Of a stretch of 64,000 bases of DNA, positions 15,145 through 24,176 are shown piece by piece. This DNA comes from Pseudescherichia vulneris NBRC 102420 (GTDB lineage Bacteria > Pseudomonadota > Gammaproteobacteria > Enterobacterales > Enterobacteriaceae). The notes beneath the pieces were generated by a model that saw nothing but the letters and a program-made list of their open reading frames with translations, was not told the DNA's origin and ran no database searches. The stretch is from contig NZ_BBMZ01000002.1 of assembly GCF_000759795.1 (NCBI RefSeq), forward strand, positions 124,001-188,000. The letters run 5' to 3'. The stretch's first letter is position 1. Every line of letters begins with the position of its first letter. The position numbers and the translations under genes are program-made.

Positions 15145-16161
15145 TCAATCGCGACGCCCAAAAATGTTTTCCAGTTGATGCACGCCATCCGGGGCCAGAT
15201 CCCGAATGATGTCCATAAAGTTGAGTTCGATTAGCTTCTGCACCCGGTCAATCATCAGCGGCGCAGGATGGCTAGGTTCATGCTGAGCGAAATACTGTTT
15301 GGCTTTCTCCAGCATCAGCTGAGCGTCGGCGCGGCTGGTGACCTGCACGCTGCGCCAGTCGGCGGCGTACTGAACCGGCTGGGCCGCAGGCGCAGTAGGT
15401 GTTTCCTCGCTTGCAGGCGCGGCGTCCTGCGGCGCTACTGCGGCACCGCCGTCGGCTGACTGGCAGGCGTTAGCCACCAGCCCCACGGTTTTTTGCAGCT
15501 GCTCCATCTCCGGCACGCCGCTTTCGCTCAGGTAGCCAATCAGCAGTTCTCGGATGGTTTGCAGACGCTCGTGGATCTGCACCACCGCCTCAATGCCCGG
15601 CTGGCCACCGCGGGCCAGCTCGTCAATGAGCCGCGCCCGACCACCCGGGTAGTCGGCGCACTCGGTCTTGCTGCCGTCCAGCAAGGCTTGCGCATCGCGG
15701 AGCGAAATTTCATCGCCGCTGGAGCGCAGCAGCGGCGCACTGCGCAACGCGGCGGTGAGTTCTGACTTATCGCTTAGCGCGGCCAGGGCGTTAATGCGGT
15801 AGATGGGATCGGTTTCGCCATACTCCTCCAGCAGCGGATAGAGCGGCTCCCAGTAGAGGGAGATCGCCTGCTGGATTAACAGCAGCCCATCGGCATAGCC
15901 CGCTAGCCCGCGGCGTTTGGTCCAGGCGTGGGTTAACGCCATGATCACCCGCAGATCTTTGGTGCGCTCCAGCAGACCGGAGGCAAGCTTCTCCACCGTG
16001 GTCCAGTCAGCAGGCTCAGCGGGAATAATGGTCGTGCCAAACTGCTGCTCGGCTTTCCCCTGGCTGGCCTGCTCCATCGCCTGGTAGTCAGCGTCATATT
16101 CCAGATTGTCGCCGCAGGGTTTCTCCGGGCTTATCGGGGTAAGAAAGTGATCGATGCTCAT
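15145..16161 (-). CDS. tssA: T6SS protein TssA (ImpA N-terminal domain)
   Basis: A 338-residue TssA with the ImpA_N domain at the start (PISPEKPCGDNLEYDADYQA, residues about 8-27, and the WTTVEKLASGLLERTKDLRV segment near residue 55). An alanine/proline-rich linker at about 235-265 leads to a C-terminal helical domain (AQLMLEKAKQYFAQHEPSHP, LIELNFMDIIRDLAPDG). TssA caps or primes the sheath and tail tube during assembly. The short C-terminal domain places it in the class with the conserved LAPDG-type ending. It lies between tagF (11-base gap) and tssB (75-base gap). Confidence 0.93.
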   Translation of the reverse strand: MSIDHFLTPISPEKPCGDNLEYDADYQAMEQASQGKAEQQFGTTIIPAEPADWTTVEKLASGLLERTKDLRVIMALTHAWTKRRGLAGYADGLLLIQQAISLYWEPLYPLLEEYGETDPIYRINALAALSDKSELTAALRSAPLLRSSGDEISLRDAQALLDGSKTECADYPGGRARLIDELARGGQPGIEAVVQIHERLQTIRELLIGYLSESGVPEMEQLQKTVGLVANACQSADGGAAVAPQDAAPASEETPTAPAAQPVQYAADWRSVQVTSRADAQLMLEKAKQYFAQHEPSHPAPLMIDRVQKLIELNFMDIIRDLAPDGVHQLENIFGRRD

Positions 16162-16172
16162 CAGATACCTGC

Positions 16173-16880
16173 TTATTCAAACATGGGCGGATAAAGCCCG
16201 TGACGTCCGGGTCTGGCCCCGCCTGCGGGATCGAACAGCAATGTGAAGAGCTGTCCGGTAAAGTTACCGCTGTGAACGTGGGTGTAGAGCGGATAGCCAT
16301 CGCTGCGGTTGGTCCACCAGAAACTGGTCTGCCGCTGCGGGTCAAAACACTCTGCCGCCTGCGGCCAGCTTAGCGTGCAGCGCTCTTCGCCTTCATAGCC
16401 AATGACGTCAAGGATGTCAGAGCGCACCTGCGGCTCTGCGGGCTGTGGCGAGGGAATGGCCATCAGCGCCTGATCAAGCTGTTCCGCAGAGAAGGTGTTG
16501 CGCACGGCGTGCAGCAGGACGCGACCCAGCTGCTGATACCAGCGTTCCGCCTGAGCCAGCAGGCGCGGCGACCACTCGGTCGGGTTAAAAGAGAGCTGGG
16601 CGCACACCGGATAGCGACGGCCAACGCTGTCGCGCCCCGGCAGCAGGCAGCCCATCTGCACCATCTGGCTGCCTAACATTGGCGGCACCACAAAATTCCA
16701 CACCGGCGCGGCGCTGAAGTCACGCTCGCCGCTGCGGAGCTCCTCCTGCTGCCAGGCGTGCAGACCTACCTGAAACCAATGCGACCACTGGCGTTGCAGC
16801 GAGTCGGGAAAGCGACGCTGTAAAAAATCGCCGGCACTGGGTAATTTTCCGTACCAGCTTGTCGCGGGGGTATTCGTCAT
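16173..16880 (-). CDS. tagF: T6SS regulator TagF (SciT/ImpM family)
   Basis: The start is ATG 16880, preceded by AAGGATA. The protein (235 residues) opens with SWYGKLPSAGDFLQRRFPDS, the TagF/ImpM motif, and contains VPPMLGSQMVQMGCLLPGRD and GRRYPVC further in. TagF is a cytoplasmic repressor of T6SS that acts on the FHA branch and often sits with PppA and TagH in the threonine-phosphorylation control circuit, all of which occur here. A longer frame to 16976 overlaps the end of tssM and is not used. It starts 16 bases past the tssM stop. Confidence 0.9.
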   Translation of the reverse strand: MTNTPATSWYGKLPSAGDFLQRRFPDSLQRQWSHWFQVGLHAWQQEELRSGERDFSAAPVWNFVVPPMLGSQMVQMGCLLPGRDSVGRRYPVCAQLSFNPTEWSPRLLAQAERWYQQLGRVLLHAVRNTFSAEQLDQALMAIPSPQPAEPQVRSDILDVIGYEGEERCTLSWPQAAECFDPQRQTSFWWTNRSDGYPLYTHVHSGNFTGQLFTLLFDPAGGARPGRHGLYPPMFE

Positions 16881-16896
16881 ACGGCTATCCTTGCGA

Positions 16897-19800
16897 TTAA
16901 GGGCATGAGAAACGAGGAAGCTGGAACGGGTTGCGAATACTGTTTGGCGCAAACTCCAGCGTGACCTGATGGCCATCTACGGTAAACGTCGCCTGACGGC
17001 TCAAACTGCCGCCGCCTGGGCTGATACGTGCTTTATCAAAGAAACGGTTAAGTGCCCAGGCACCGTTGGTGACCAGCGTCGAGGTGCTGCCGTTCGCCAG
17101 CCCCAGCTGCATACGCACCTGGTTAGTACCGCCCGGCCCCGGCCAGGTCATGATCTGCACCGCCTGCGGCCCATGGCTGTAACGCAGCATCTGACCGTCT
17201 ACGTCCAGGGACAGATTGAGGATCGTGTTGTCCATGCGCACGGTGCGCACCGTGACCTTATAGGATGGCGTCGCGGCACCGCTGGCAAAGAAGGCATCGC
17301 GAATCGACTGCGCCTGCTGGAAGGGACGCAGCAGCCCTTCGCTGCCCGGCAGCGTTTTGCCATCGATGCCCGGCATAAAGCGCCAGCTCGACTGGGTGGT
17401 GTCGACTTTATTGGTCAGGTTGTCGCGGAAGAAGGCATCCATCAGGCCGGTTCCTGGGGCAAACATCCGCGCCAGATCGTCCGGCGTCACCTCGCTGTTG
17501 GCGCTGCGTACCAGCGGGTAGCGGCCCGCGATAGCCTGACGGCAGAAGCTGCCCACTTCGACATTAATCCGCTTACGCACATTATCGAGGTCGCGGCGCT
17601 GGGTATCGCTGCTCGCACCGACCGCCATGTTGCTGAACATGGTCTGCAATCCGCCCGGCAGGCGACCCGCGCTGGCCTGCAGGCGGCTGATAGCTTCCCC
17701 TCCCGGCGCTGGCATGCCGCTGTTCGCTGCATCCTGCACGGCGGTCAGATAGCGGTACAGCTCATCCACCTGCTTGAGGAAATCATCAAAGACGATGGTT
17801 TTACCGCCCTTCTCCAGGGGCTGCGCCAGCTCAATCATCGGCGCGTAGTGGTCGGTCACCAGCTGCTCCGGAGCTTGGGTCACCACGGCCCCCTGCTTCG
17901 GCGCGCCGTCGTTATTGCTGAACAGCGCCTCCAGGGTACGCGTGGCGCGATTGTTCTGCTCTTTGGCCTGCGCGGCATCTGTCGGGCTCGGCGTGTCACG
18001 AGAAAGGGTCAGCACCTTGCTCAGATTCATCACCAGACGACGCAGCGGCGAGTTGCTGCCGGAGAGCAGCCGGGCAGTATTAATGCGCTGGGAGAGATCG
18101 GCGCTGTTGTTGAGCTGAATGTCGGCCAGGAAGCTGTCCCAGTTGGCGATAAAGTCGCGCATATAGAGCTGACGCACGGCGTTATCGGTCTGCTGCTTAT
18201 CCTCCTGGGCCGAGGTGCTTCCCAGCACCCAGGCATCATCCTCATGCAGCGCGCTGGTGACGCTATCGATTTGCCCGTTGAAGCTTTTCCAGTAGCCGTC
18301 TGGGGTATACAGGCCCGGGACGCCTTCGCTCACCGGCTTGCCGCTTTTACGGGAAAACACCAGCTCGCTCTGCGGTCCGCCAAGCATCGACAGCGATACC
18401 GGCTTGAGGTTTTCGTCATGCTCAAGCAGGCGCTTAAGGCGGCCATACACGCGCGTAGAGAGCGGCTGCTGGTTGATAAGCGCCCGCTCACGGGCCACCA
18501 GCGTCTCGTCTTGCGCATACGGCGAGGCCTGGATCTGCGGCTCCAGCAGCTGGGTCAGATGCCACTCCAGCTCACGCAGCTGTGCCTGAGTGATGTTTTG
18601 CGGCAGGTTGCGCTCCAGGTTGAGCATTACCCACGAGTGCAGGAATTTGCCATCGTAGTGCTTCGGCTGGTAGAGCATCTGGTAGGCCTTCAACGCTTCG
18701 TAGCTGTACTCTACGTCGCTGCCGTTGTCATTACGTAACCAGGTGGTGATGTGCATCGCGACGGCAGGCAGCAGCATTTGCTCCAGCGCTTTTTGATACA
18801 GCGCCTGCGATGCGTTGCTGACGTCATACCCGCGATACAGCCCCATACGTCGGGTGATCGGCGGTTCGTTGATATCAAACTCGTTGCTTTTCGGCAGTTC
18901 AACCAGGCCATTGAGCAGCGGCAACAGCGCAAACAGGTCACGCTGCTGAAGGTTTTGCAGCGCCTTGCTCTGCTGTTCAACCTCCGGCACCTTCGCCTGC
19001 ACCTCTTTCAGGTAGGCGCTGTTTTTACCGTAGCTGGTGAGCCACAGGCCGCCCAAAATAACCAGCAGGGCCAGCAGAGCGGCATAACCAGACCAGATCA
19101 CCGCCCGGTTGCGTAGCTCCCACCAGCGATTCTCCCCGGCGATGCCCGCTTCCTGGAAGATGACGTTTTGCAGCAGGTTCTTGATGAAAAAGCTCTGCCC
19201 TTTGGCTCCGGGGATCGGTGCCTCTTTGCTTACCGAATCCCAGTTGTCCGCCTCGTTGCCCTCTGGCAGTGAAAGCGCCCGGTTCAGCTCGCCCATCACC
19301 CGGTCAAACGGCATTCCCTCCTGGGTGCCGCTGGCAAAGTAGATCCCGCGCGGCGAAAACTCGGTTTCAAAGTTGGAGCGAGCAAACACCGTGCTCAGGT
19401 AGTCAGCCAGCAGCGGACGGAGCGCAGCGAACTCCTGCGGGAAGAGCCAGGCTTCAGCGCGAGTTTTGGCATCGTGCTCCTGCAGCATGGTCTCTGGCAG
19501 GCCCGCATCCAGGCGCTGCTGAAGCAGGGAGAACTCCTGCTCGAAGTTCCCCATCAGGTCAAAATCGGCCTGCTTAGCCTGCTCCCACGGCAGGGTAAAG
19601 CCCCAGATCTGGTCGCGCTGTGCCTTATCGAAATCGGAAAACCAGGCGCGGAAGCCTTTAAGCAGATCGACCTTGGTAACCATGACATAGACCGGGAAGC
19701 GAATGCCCAGCTGCTCGTGCAGCTCCGACAGACGCTGGCGCAGGTTTACCGCCTGCTGGCGGGAGGCCTCGGCGGACTGCGTCAGCAGATCGGAGATGCT

Positions 19801-20520
19801 AATGGTGATGATGACGCCGTTAATGGGCTGGCGGCGGCGGTATTTACGCAGCAGCTGGACAAAGCTGAGCCACTCCCCGGCATCCTGGGCCTGCTCGCTC
19901 TCCTGAGTGGTGTAGCGGCCTGCGGTATCCAGCAGCACCGCCTCATTGGTAAACCACCAGTCACAGTTACGCGTGCCGCCAATACCGCGCAGGGCGGTTT
20001 TCCCAAAGCGATCCGCCAGCGGGAACTGGAGGCCGGAGTTGGCCAGCGCGGTGGTTTTACCGGAGCCCGGTGCGCCGATGATCACATACCACGGCAGCTG
20101 ATAGAGATACTGGGTGCCGAAGCGTTGCGTCCACTGCGCGCTGCGGTTGCCCGCCTTGCTGAAATGGGCTTTCTTCAGCATCTGCGCCGCTTCATCAAAA
20201 CGGCTGGCAAGGATCTGATCTTCGCTATTCAGCCGCTGCTGCGGATCCACCGACTGCGGATCGGTCGTATCCTCTTTGAGCTTATCCATCAGCTTGCGGT
20301 TGAGCCAGGCGTTATAGAGGCGAGGCACAATGTGGCTCTGGGCCCAGATAAAATAGAGCACCACGATGCTGATGACACGGTTCTGCTCTGATTCAAGCGG
20401 TCGGGTATCGACAATCGATAGCAGTGGGCCAATCATCCAGATCACCGCCGCCAGGGCTGTCACGCCAAGGAAGCCCCACAGCAGGCGATTGGTAAGAATG
20501 GAAAGAAGTGTTGTCAGCAT
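16897..20520 (-). CDS. tssM: T6SS inner-membrane protein TssM (IcmF)
   Basis: A 1207-residue TssM, the core of the trans-envelope complex with TssL and TssJ. Two N-terminal membrane helices (residues about 11-32 and about 47-62) are followed by a cytoplasmic NTPase-like domain with an intact Walker A motif, GAPGSGKT, at residues 149-156. A third helix lies at about residues 475-495 (GYAALLALLVILGGLWL), and the long rest is periplasmic, ending in the ImcF-related C-terminal domain that contacts TssJ. Some TssM proteins lack the P-loop; here it is complete. Length is typical. tssL ends one base upstream of its start. Confidence 0.96.
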   Translation of the reverse strand: MLTTLLSILTNRLLWGFLGVTALAAVIWMIGPLLSIVDTRPLESEQNRVISIVVLYFIWAQSHIVPRLYNAWLNRKLMDKLKEDTTDPQSVDPQQRLNSEDQILASRFDEAAQMLKKAHFSKAGNRSAQWTQRFGTQYLYQLPWYVIIGAPGSGKTTALANSGLQFPLADRFGKTALRGIGGTRNCDWWFTNEAVLLDTAGRYTTQESEQAQDAGEWLSFVQLLRKYRRRQPINGVIITISISDLLTQSAEASRQQAVNLRQRLSELHEQLGIRFPVYVMVTKVDLLKGFRAWFSDFDKAQRDQIWGFTLPWEQAKQADFDLMGNFEQEFSLLQQRLDAGLPETMLQEHDAKTRAEAWLFPQEFAALRPLLADYLSTVFARSNFETEFSPRGIYFASGTQEGMPFDRVMGELNRALSLPEGNEADNWDSVSKEAPIPGAKGQSFFIKNLLQNVIFQEAGIAGENRWWELRNRAVIWSGYAALLALLVILGGLWLTSYGKNSAYLKEVQAKVPEVEQQSKALQNLQQRDLFALLPLLNGLVELPKSNEFDINEPPITRRMGLYRGYDVSNASQALYQKALEQMLLPAVAMHITTWLRNDNGSDVEYSYEALKAYQMLYQPKHYDGKFLHSWVMLNLERNLPQNITQAQLRELEWHLTQLLEPQIQASPYAQDETLVARERALINQQPLSTRVYGRLKRLLEHDENLKPVSLSMLGGPQSELVFSRKSGKPVSEGVPGLYTPDGYWKSFNGQIDSVTSALHEDDAWVLGSTSAQEDKQQTDNAVRQLYMRDFIANWDSFLADIQLNNSADLSQRINTARLLSGSNSPLRRLVMNLSKVLTLSRDTPSPTDAAQAKEQNNRATRTLEALFSNNDGAPKQGAVVTQAPEQLVTDHYAPMIELAQPLEKGGKTIVFDDFLKQVDELYRYLTAVQDAANSGMPAPGGEAISRLQASAGRLPGGLQTMFSNMAVGASSDTQRRDLDNVRKRINVEVGSFCRQAIAGRYPLVRSANSEVTPDDLARMFAPGTGLMDAFFRDNLTNKVDTTQSSWRFMPGIDGKTLPGSEGLLRPFQQAQSIRDAFFASGAATPSYKVTVRTVRMDNTILNLSLDVDGQMLRYSHGPQAVQIMTWPGPGGTNQVRMQLGLANGSTSTLVTNGAWALNRFFDKARISPGGGSLSRQATFTVDGHQVTLEFAPNSIRNPFQLPRFSCP

Positions 20521-20521
20521 C

Positions 20522-21760
20522 CTAGTTTCCTTGCGGCAATCCGTTCAGCTCAGCCTGCGTATTCTCAGGCGATACCAGCAGAGTAATTTCTACGCGGCGG
20601 TTACGGGCGCGGTTTTCCGGCGTCGTATTGGGTGCGATGGGGTCCATCTCCCCTCTCCCCTCGGCTTTCACGCGCTGAGGTTGCGAGAGGCGATCCTGCA
20701 ACTGCTTTTGCACGGACCGGGCGCGCTCAAGAGAGAGCTCGTAGTTGGAGGCGAAGCGGGCGCTGCGGATCGGCACGTTGTCGCTGTAGCCCACCACCAG
20801 GATCTTGCCGCTCACGTTGTTCATCGCCTGGGCGATACGCTCGATAACCCGGTCATAGCGGTCTCTCACTACCGTCGAGGCAGAGGCAAACAGCCCATCC
20901 CCTTTCAGGATCACCACGCTGCGGTCCGCTTCGTCTTTCACTGCCACCAGCCCTGCCTCGATCTCAGGCTTGAGGAAGCCACGCAGATTCAAGACGGCAG
21001 GCAAACGCTGCGCGGGCTGCTGAATGGTCGCTTCGGGCAGCGGCGTCTGGTAGATCTTGGCCAGCACCGGATTGGTGCTGTCGCCCAGCCGCCAGTTGAG
21101 AATGATGTAGAACAGGCAGGCGGCGAATCCGGCCAGCGCCACGCAGGCCCACAGTGGCACCATGGGTCGCCACAGCTTACGCAGCACCGGCTGGTCTTCC
21201 GGGTGTGGAGAGAGCGGCGGCGGATAGCTGCCGCGCACGCCACGGATCATCTGCCACAGCCGCTGCTTGATGGTTTCAAGCTGGGTACGGCCGTTATCGA
21301 GCACCCGATAGCGCCCTTCAAAGCCGAGCAGCAGACAGTAGTTGATCATCTCCAGCAGCAGAATGTGCTCGCGCGGGTTCTGCGACAGACGCGCCAGCAG
21401 CTGGAAAAACTTCTCTCCGCCCCAGGTTTCATTGTGGAAAGTGACCAGCAGACCGCTCCCGGACCAGACGCCGCTGCTCCCCCAGGGCGTCAGCGCGGCG
21501 GCTTCGTCGAGCGCCGTGCAGAGGCAGTAGCGCGCACCGACGATGGTTTCGTACGGTAGCCCTGCCTGCTGACAGCGCACTTCGAAGCGCCGGATCTCAT
21601 CGATTAAACGCTGACGTAGTCCAGCCTGATCGTCATGGGACACTGAATGACGGATCTGCGGGATAGCATTGAGCAGCGGATTCGCTGCTGCCACCAGAAG
21701 GTTATTGCTGCTCGCTCCGGTAAATGCGGCATCGTTGCCGGAAGCCTGTCGTTCCTGCAT
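20522..21760 (-). CDS. tssL: T6SS protein TssL with OmpA-like peptidoglycan-binding domain
   Basis: A 412-residue extended TssL. Residues about 20-185 form the cytoplasmic DotU domain (YCLCTALDEAAALTPWG, HNETWGGEKFFQLLARL, EMINYCLLLGFEGRY). One membrane helix at about residues 203-222 is followed by a periplasmic OmpA/MotB-like domain (residues about 285-412, with ILVVGYSDNVP, SNYELSLERARSV and ENRARNRRVEITLL) that anchors the complex to the cell wall. Some enterobacterial T6SS place that domain in a separate TagL-type protein; here it is fused. It lies between tssK and tssM. Confidence 0.95.
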   Translation of the reverse strand: MQERQASGNDAAFTGASSNNLLVAAANPLLNAIPQIRHSVSHDDQAGLRQRLIDEIRRFEVRCQQAGLPYETIVGARYCLCTALDEAAALTPWGSSGVWSGSGLLVTFHNETWGGEKFFQLLARLSQNPREHILLLEMINYCLLLGFEGRYRVLDNGRTQLETIKQRLWQMIRGVRGSYPPPLSPHPEDQPVLRKLWRPMVPLWACVALAGFAACLFYIILNWRLGDSTNPVLAKIYQTPLPEATIQQPAQRLPAVLNLRGFLKPEIEAGLVAVKDEADRSVVILKGDGLFASASTVVRDRYDRVIERIAQAMNNVSGKILVVGYSDNVPIRSARFASNYELSLERARSVQKQLQDRLSQPQRVKAEGRGEMDPIAPNTTPENRARNRRVEITLLVSPENTQAELNGLPQGN

Positions 21761-21777
21761 GTTAAGTGCTCGCTTTA

Positions 21778-23121
21778 TTATTCTGTTGGGCTACGAATGG
21801 CCCAAAACGCCATATCCAGTCCTGGAAATTCGCCTGCCAGATGCAGGGCAAACGCGCCGGACTTATCCATTTCGTTCCACAGCTCGCCGCCTTTTTCCAG
21901 CTCAAAGTAGCTGTATCCGGCATGCCATGGGATTTGCGGCGGAGCCACCGGCATGGCGCGCAGCGCAATACCCGGCAGCTGGAGCTGCACCAGATCGCGG
22001 ATTTTAGAGACGGGGGCGACCTTCATCTGCGCCGGGAAATGCGTTTGCAGATGTTCACCTGGCACGCTGGCTTTTACCGCCAGTACGAAGCCAAACTCGC
22101 GCACCATGCTGATTTCCGGCACGGTCGCGATGTTGAGGCCGTGAGAGCGCTCAGTAAGCGGCAGTTGAATCGCCTGATCTTCCATCACCATCGACAGGCC
22201 CTGACGCAGCAGCAGCATCAATTTGCTAAAGCAGCCAGCCAGATCGTCATGGTTATACACCGGCAGTACGCTTTCCGTGGTGCGGTGAGCGTTCCAGGTC
22301 GCCAGCTCAGAGGCAAAAGGCAACCAGCTACGCCAGAGCGTCTCCGGGTGCAGCAGCGGCAGGGATTTGATATGCGAAACTTCACCAAGGTGACGGTTTA
22401 GCAGCGACAGCAGCGTGAACTCAATCAGTTCAGAGGTGTTGAAGCGACCCGGCTGACGTAAGCGGCCTGCGATCTGCTGGCTTCGCTCACCCAGCAGGCC
22501 GTGCAGATCGTTGATCATGCTGTAGATAGCATGGCTGTTGTTGGCGTTCAGCATCGGCGGAATGTAGCTGTTGTCCAGCCGGACGTGGTTATCGTTACGC
22601 TTTTCATTGACGAACGCGACGCCAATCGCGGTCCACTCTGCCGTCAGATCTTTCTCCAGCATGAGCTTCAGGCGCAGGCGACCAAACTGTACCGTAGCCT
22701 CCCCTACCGACAGGGCGTTGTCATCTTCCACCTCCTCTTCAAACGTGACAAAGCGCGCCAGCGAGGCCTTCTCTTCGCTGAAGACCACCTCTTCACGCTC
22801 GCCCCGGCGTACCGGCAGCGCCAGCACGACCTTTTCACCAGAGAGGTTATCGGGGATCTGCAGCGGCAGCGGGCCGTTACGGCTGTCGCGGAAATGGAAG
22901 AAGGTCCCGTCGGGCATCAGTCCGCTGGCGTAGCTTAGCGCCACACACCCCTGGCGCAGCATGGCCTCGTCGAGCTCCAGATCGAGAAAACCCCACAGGT
23001 AAGCGCGTTGCAGCATACCCCACTCACGAATGTGGCTTTGCAGGTAGCTTTCCGCGCGCTGAAAATGGTGCGGACGCAGAAACATCCCTTCGGTCCAGAC
23101 GACCTTTTCTGCTTTCGTCAT
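21778..23121 (-). CDS. tssK: T6SS baseplate protein TssK
   Basis: A 447-residue TssK (VasE/ImpJ), a trimeric baseplate protein that ties the baseplate to the TssLM membrane complex and resembles a phage receptor-binding protein. The start is classic: KVVWTEGMFLRPHHFQRAE at residues 5-23. Further family parts are PDNLSGEKVVLALPVR, ELIEFTLLSLLNRHLGEVSH and the ending GLDMAFWAIRSP. It is complete and lies between tssJ and tssL. Confidence 0.95.
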   Translation of the reverse strand: MTKAEKVVWTEGMFLRPHHFQRAESYLQSHIREWGMLQRAYLWGFLDLELDEAMLRQGCVALSYASGLMPDGTFFHFRDSRNGPLPLQIPDNLSGEKVVLALPVRRGEREEVVFSEEKASLARFVTFEEEVEDDNALSVGEATVQFGRLRLKLMLEKDLTAEWTAIGVAFVNEKRNDNHVRLDNSYIPPMLNANNSHAIYSMINDLHGLLGERSQQIAGRLRQPGRFNTSELIEFTLLSLLNRHLGEVSHIKSLPLLHPETLWRSWLPFASELATWNAHRTTESVLPVYNHDDLAGCFSKLMLLLRQGLSMVMEDQAIQLPLTERSHGLNIATVPEISMVREFGFVLAVKASVPGEHLQTHFPAQMKVAPVSKIRDLVQLQLPGIALRAMPVAPPQIPWHAGYSYFELEKGGELWNEMDKSGAFALHLAGEFPGLDMAFWAIRSPTE

Positions 23122-23150
23122 GATGATCTGTTTTCCTGTTAAGAAACGCG

Positions 23151-23657
23151 TTACTGGCTGATGACGCGGATCCCGTTTACGTCAAAAAAGAGAGTGGCTT
23201 GCAGTTCTTCTGCAGACCCTTTCCAGAACTGGTAGATATGTTTTTCGCCCGGCACGGGCAGAGGAAGTGACATGCGCCATTTTTTGCCGTCCAGCGCCTG
23301 GTATTCCCCCATGATGCCAACGTATCGCGCCTCAGGAGAGCTTTGTCCGCTCAGGCTTTTCGACAGTTGGCCGGGCATCAGGAAGAACACATCGCTATTC
23401 AACAGGTTTGCGCCAAGCACAGCTGACGCGTTGTTCTGCAGGGAGTAGAAATCGGCAGACATAAAGTCCGCATCCGATTTCAGCAGCAATACCCTGACCT
23501 TGAGTGGCGCAGAATCATTGATTTGTGGATGGGCCTGAAACTGCAGGGTGTAGCGGGAAGGCTCGCTGTGTGAAGACGATGCGCAACCACTTATCAATGC
23601 AAACATGAACAGCAAAAACGCCAGGGAAGCCCTGCCGAAAAAAGTATTCTTATTCAT
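23151..23657 (-). CDS. tssJ: T6SS outer-membrane lipoprotein TssJ
   Basis: A 168-residue lipoprotein with a signal peptide ending LISGCASSS (lipid cysteine at about residue 25). The mature domain has a transthyretin-like layout (YTLQFQAHPQINDSAPLKVR, VLLLKSDADFMSADFYSLQ, FFLMPGQLSKSL), with the 'SADFYSLQ' loop region that contacts TssM. TssJ anchors the TssJLM complex to the outer membrane. It lies 24 bases after the SH3 lipoprotein gene and 29 bases before tssK. Confidence 0.92.
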   Translation of the reverse strand: MNKNTFFGRASLAFLLFMFALISGCASSSHSEPSRYTLQFQAHPQINDSAPLKVRVLLLKSDADFMSADFYSLQNNASAVLGANLLNSDVFFLMPGQLSKSLSGQSSPEARYVGIMGEYQALDGKKWRMSLPLPVPGEKHIYQFWKGSAEELQATLFFDVNGIRVISQ

Positions 23658-23681
23658 GAGGATTCGCTCGCAAAAGCTCTA

Positions 23682-24176
23682 TTAATCCAGGATCCAGGTG
23701 CCGTTATTATTGTCTTTGCAGGCTTTACCGCTGCCATCAACGTTCACGCAGGTGGCTTTTTTCCGTGCTTTTGGCCGAACAGAAGGTTTACGAATGGTGG
23801 CTTCATACTGATCCGCTTTAACCACGGCGCGCATTGGCACGTAACCGATCAGCTCGTCTTTACCTTCGTCTGCCAGCGCCATCCAGAAGTGTTCCACCTG
23901 CCCCAGCACTTCATAGGTTTTACCGGTCTCAAGCGTACGCACGACCTTGCCGCTAAAGTCAGGGCGGGTCATTAGCGAGGCGGGGTAGAGAGCGCGGTAG
24001 GAGGCGTTTACCGGCGTAAACTCCGCTGGCGGCGAGACCGCATTACGGTGGGTCAAGGTCACGCCGTTCACCTCGTGGGTGACGAGAGTATCGTCAGTCA
24101 TTGCAGGCTTGGTCGGTGCTTTACACCCTGCAACCGTCATAACAAAGAGAAGGGAAATAATGAGTCGCTTTTTCAT
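23682..24176 (-). CDS. SH3-domain lipoprotein at the head of the T6SS operon
   Basis: A 164-residue lipoprotein: signal MKKRLIISLLFVMTVAGC with the lipid cysteine at residue 18. Residues about 60-125 resemble a bacterial SH3 domain (RPDFSGKVVRTLETGKTYEV, VEHFWMALADEGKDELIGYV). A basic segment (RKPSVRPKARKKA) is followed by a short C-terminal CVNVDGSGKACKDNNNGTW element with two cysteines. SH3 domains of this kind bind cell-wall peptides. As the first gene of the operon, just before tssJ, it may help the T6SS pass or dock on peptidoglycan; this is inference. No standard Tss/Tag name is assigned. Confidence 0.7.
   Translation of the reverse strand: MKKRLIISLLFVMTVAGCKAPTKPAMTDDTLVTHEVNGVTLTHRNAVSPPAEFTPVNASYRALYPASLMTRPDFSGKVVRTLETGKTYEVLGQVEHFWMALADEGKDELIGYVPMRAVVKADQYEATIRKPSVRPKARKKATCVNVDGSGKACKDNNNGTWILD

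Noticed and set aside
16969-18738. A 589-codon plus-strand frame opposite tssM
   Set aside because: Antisense shadow of tssM; no start signal or recognisable domain.
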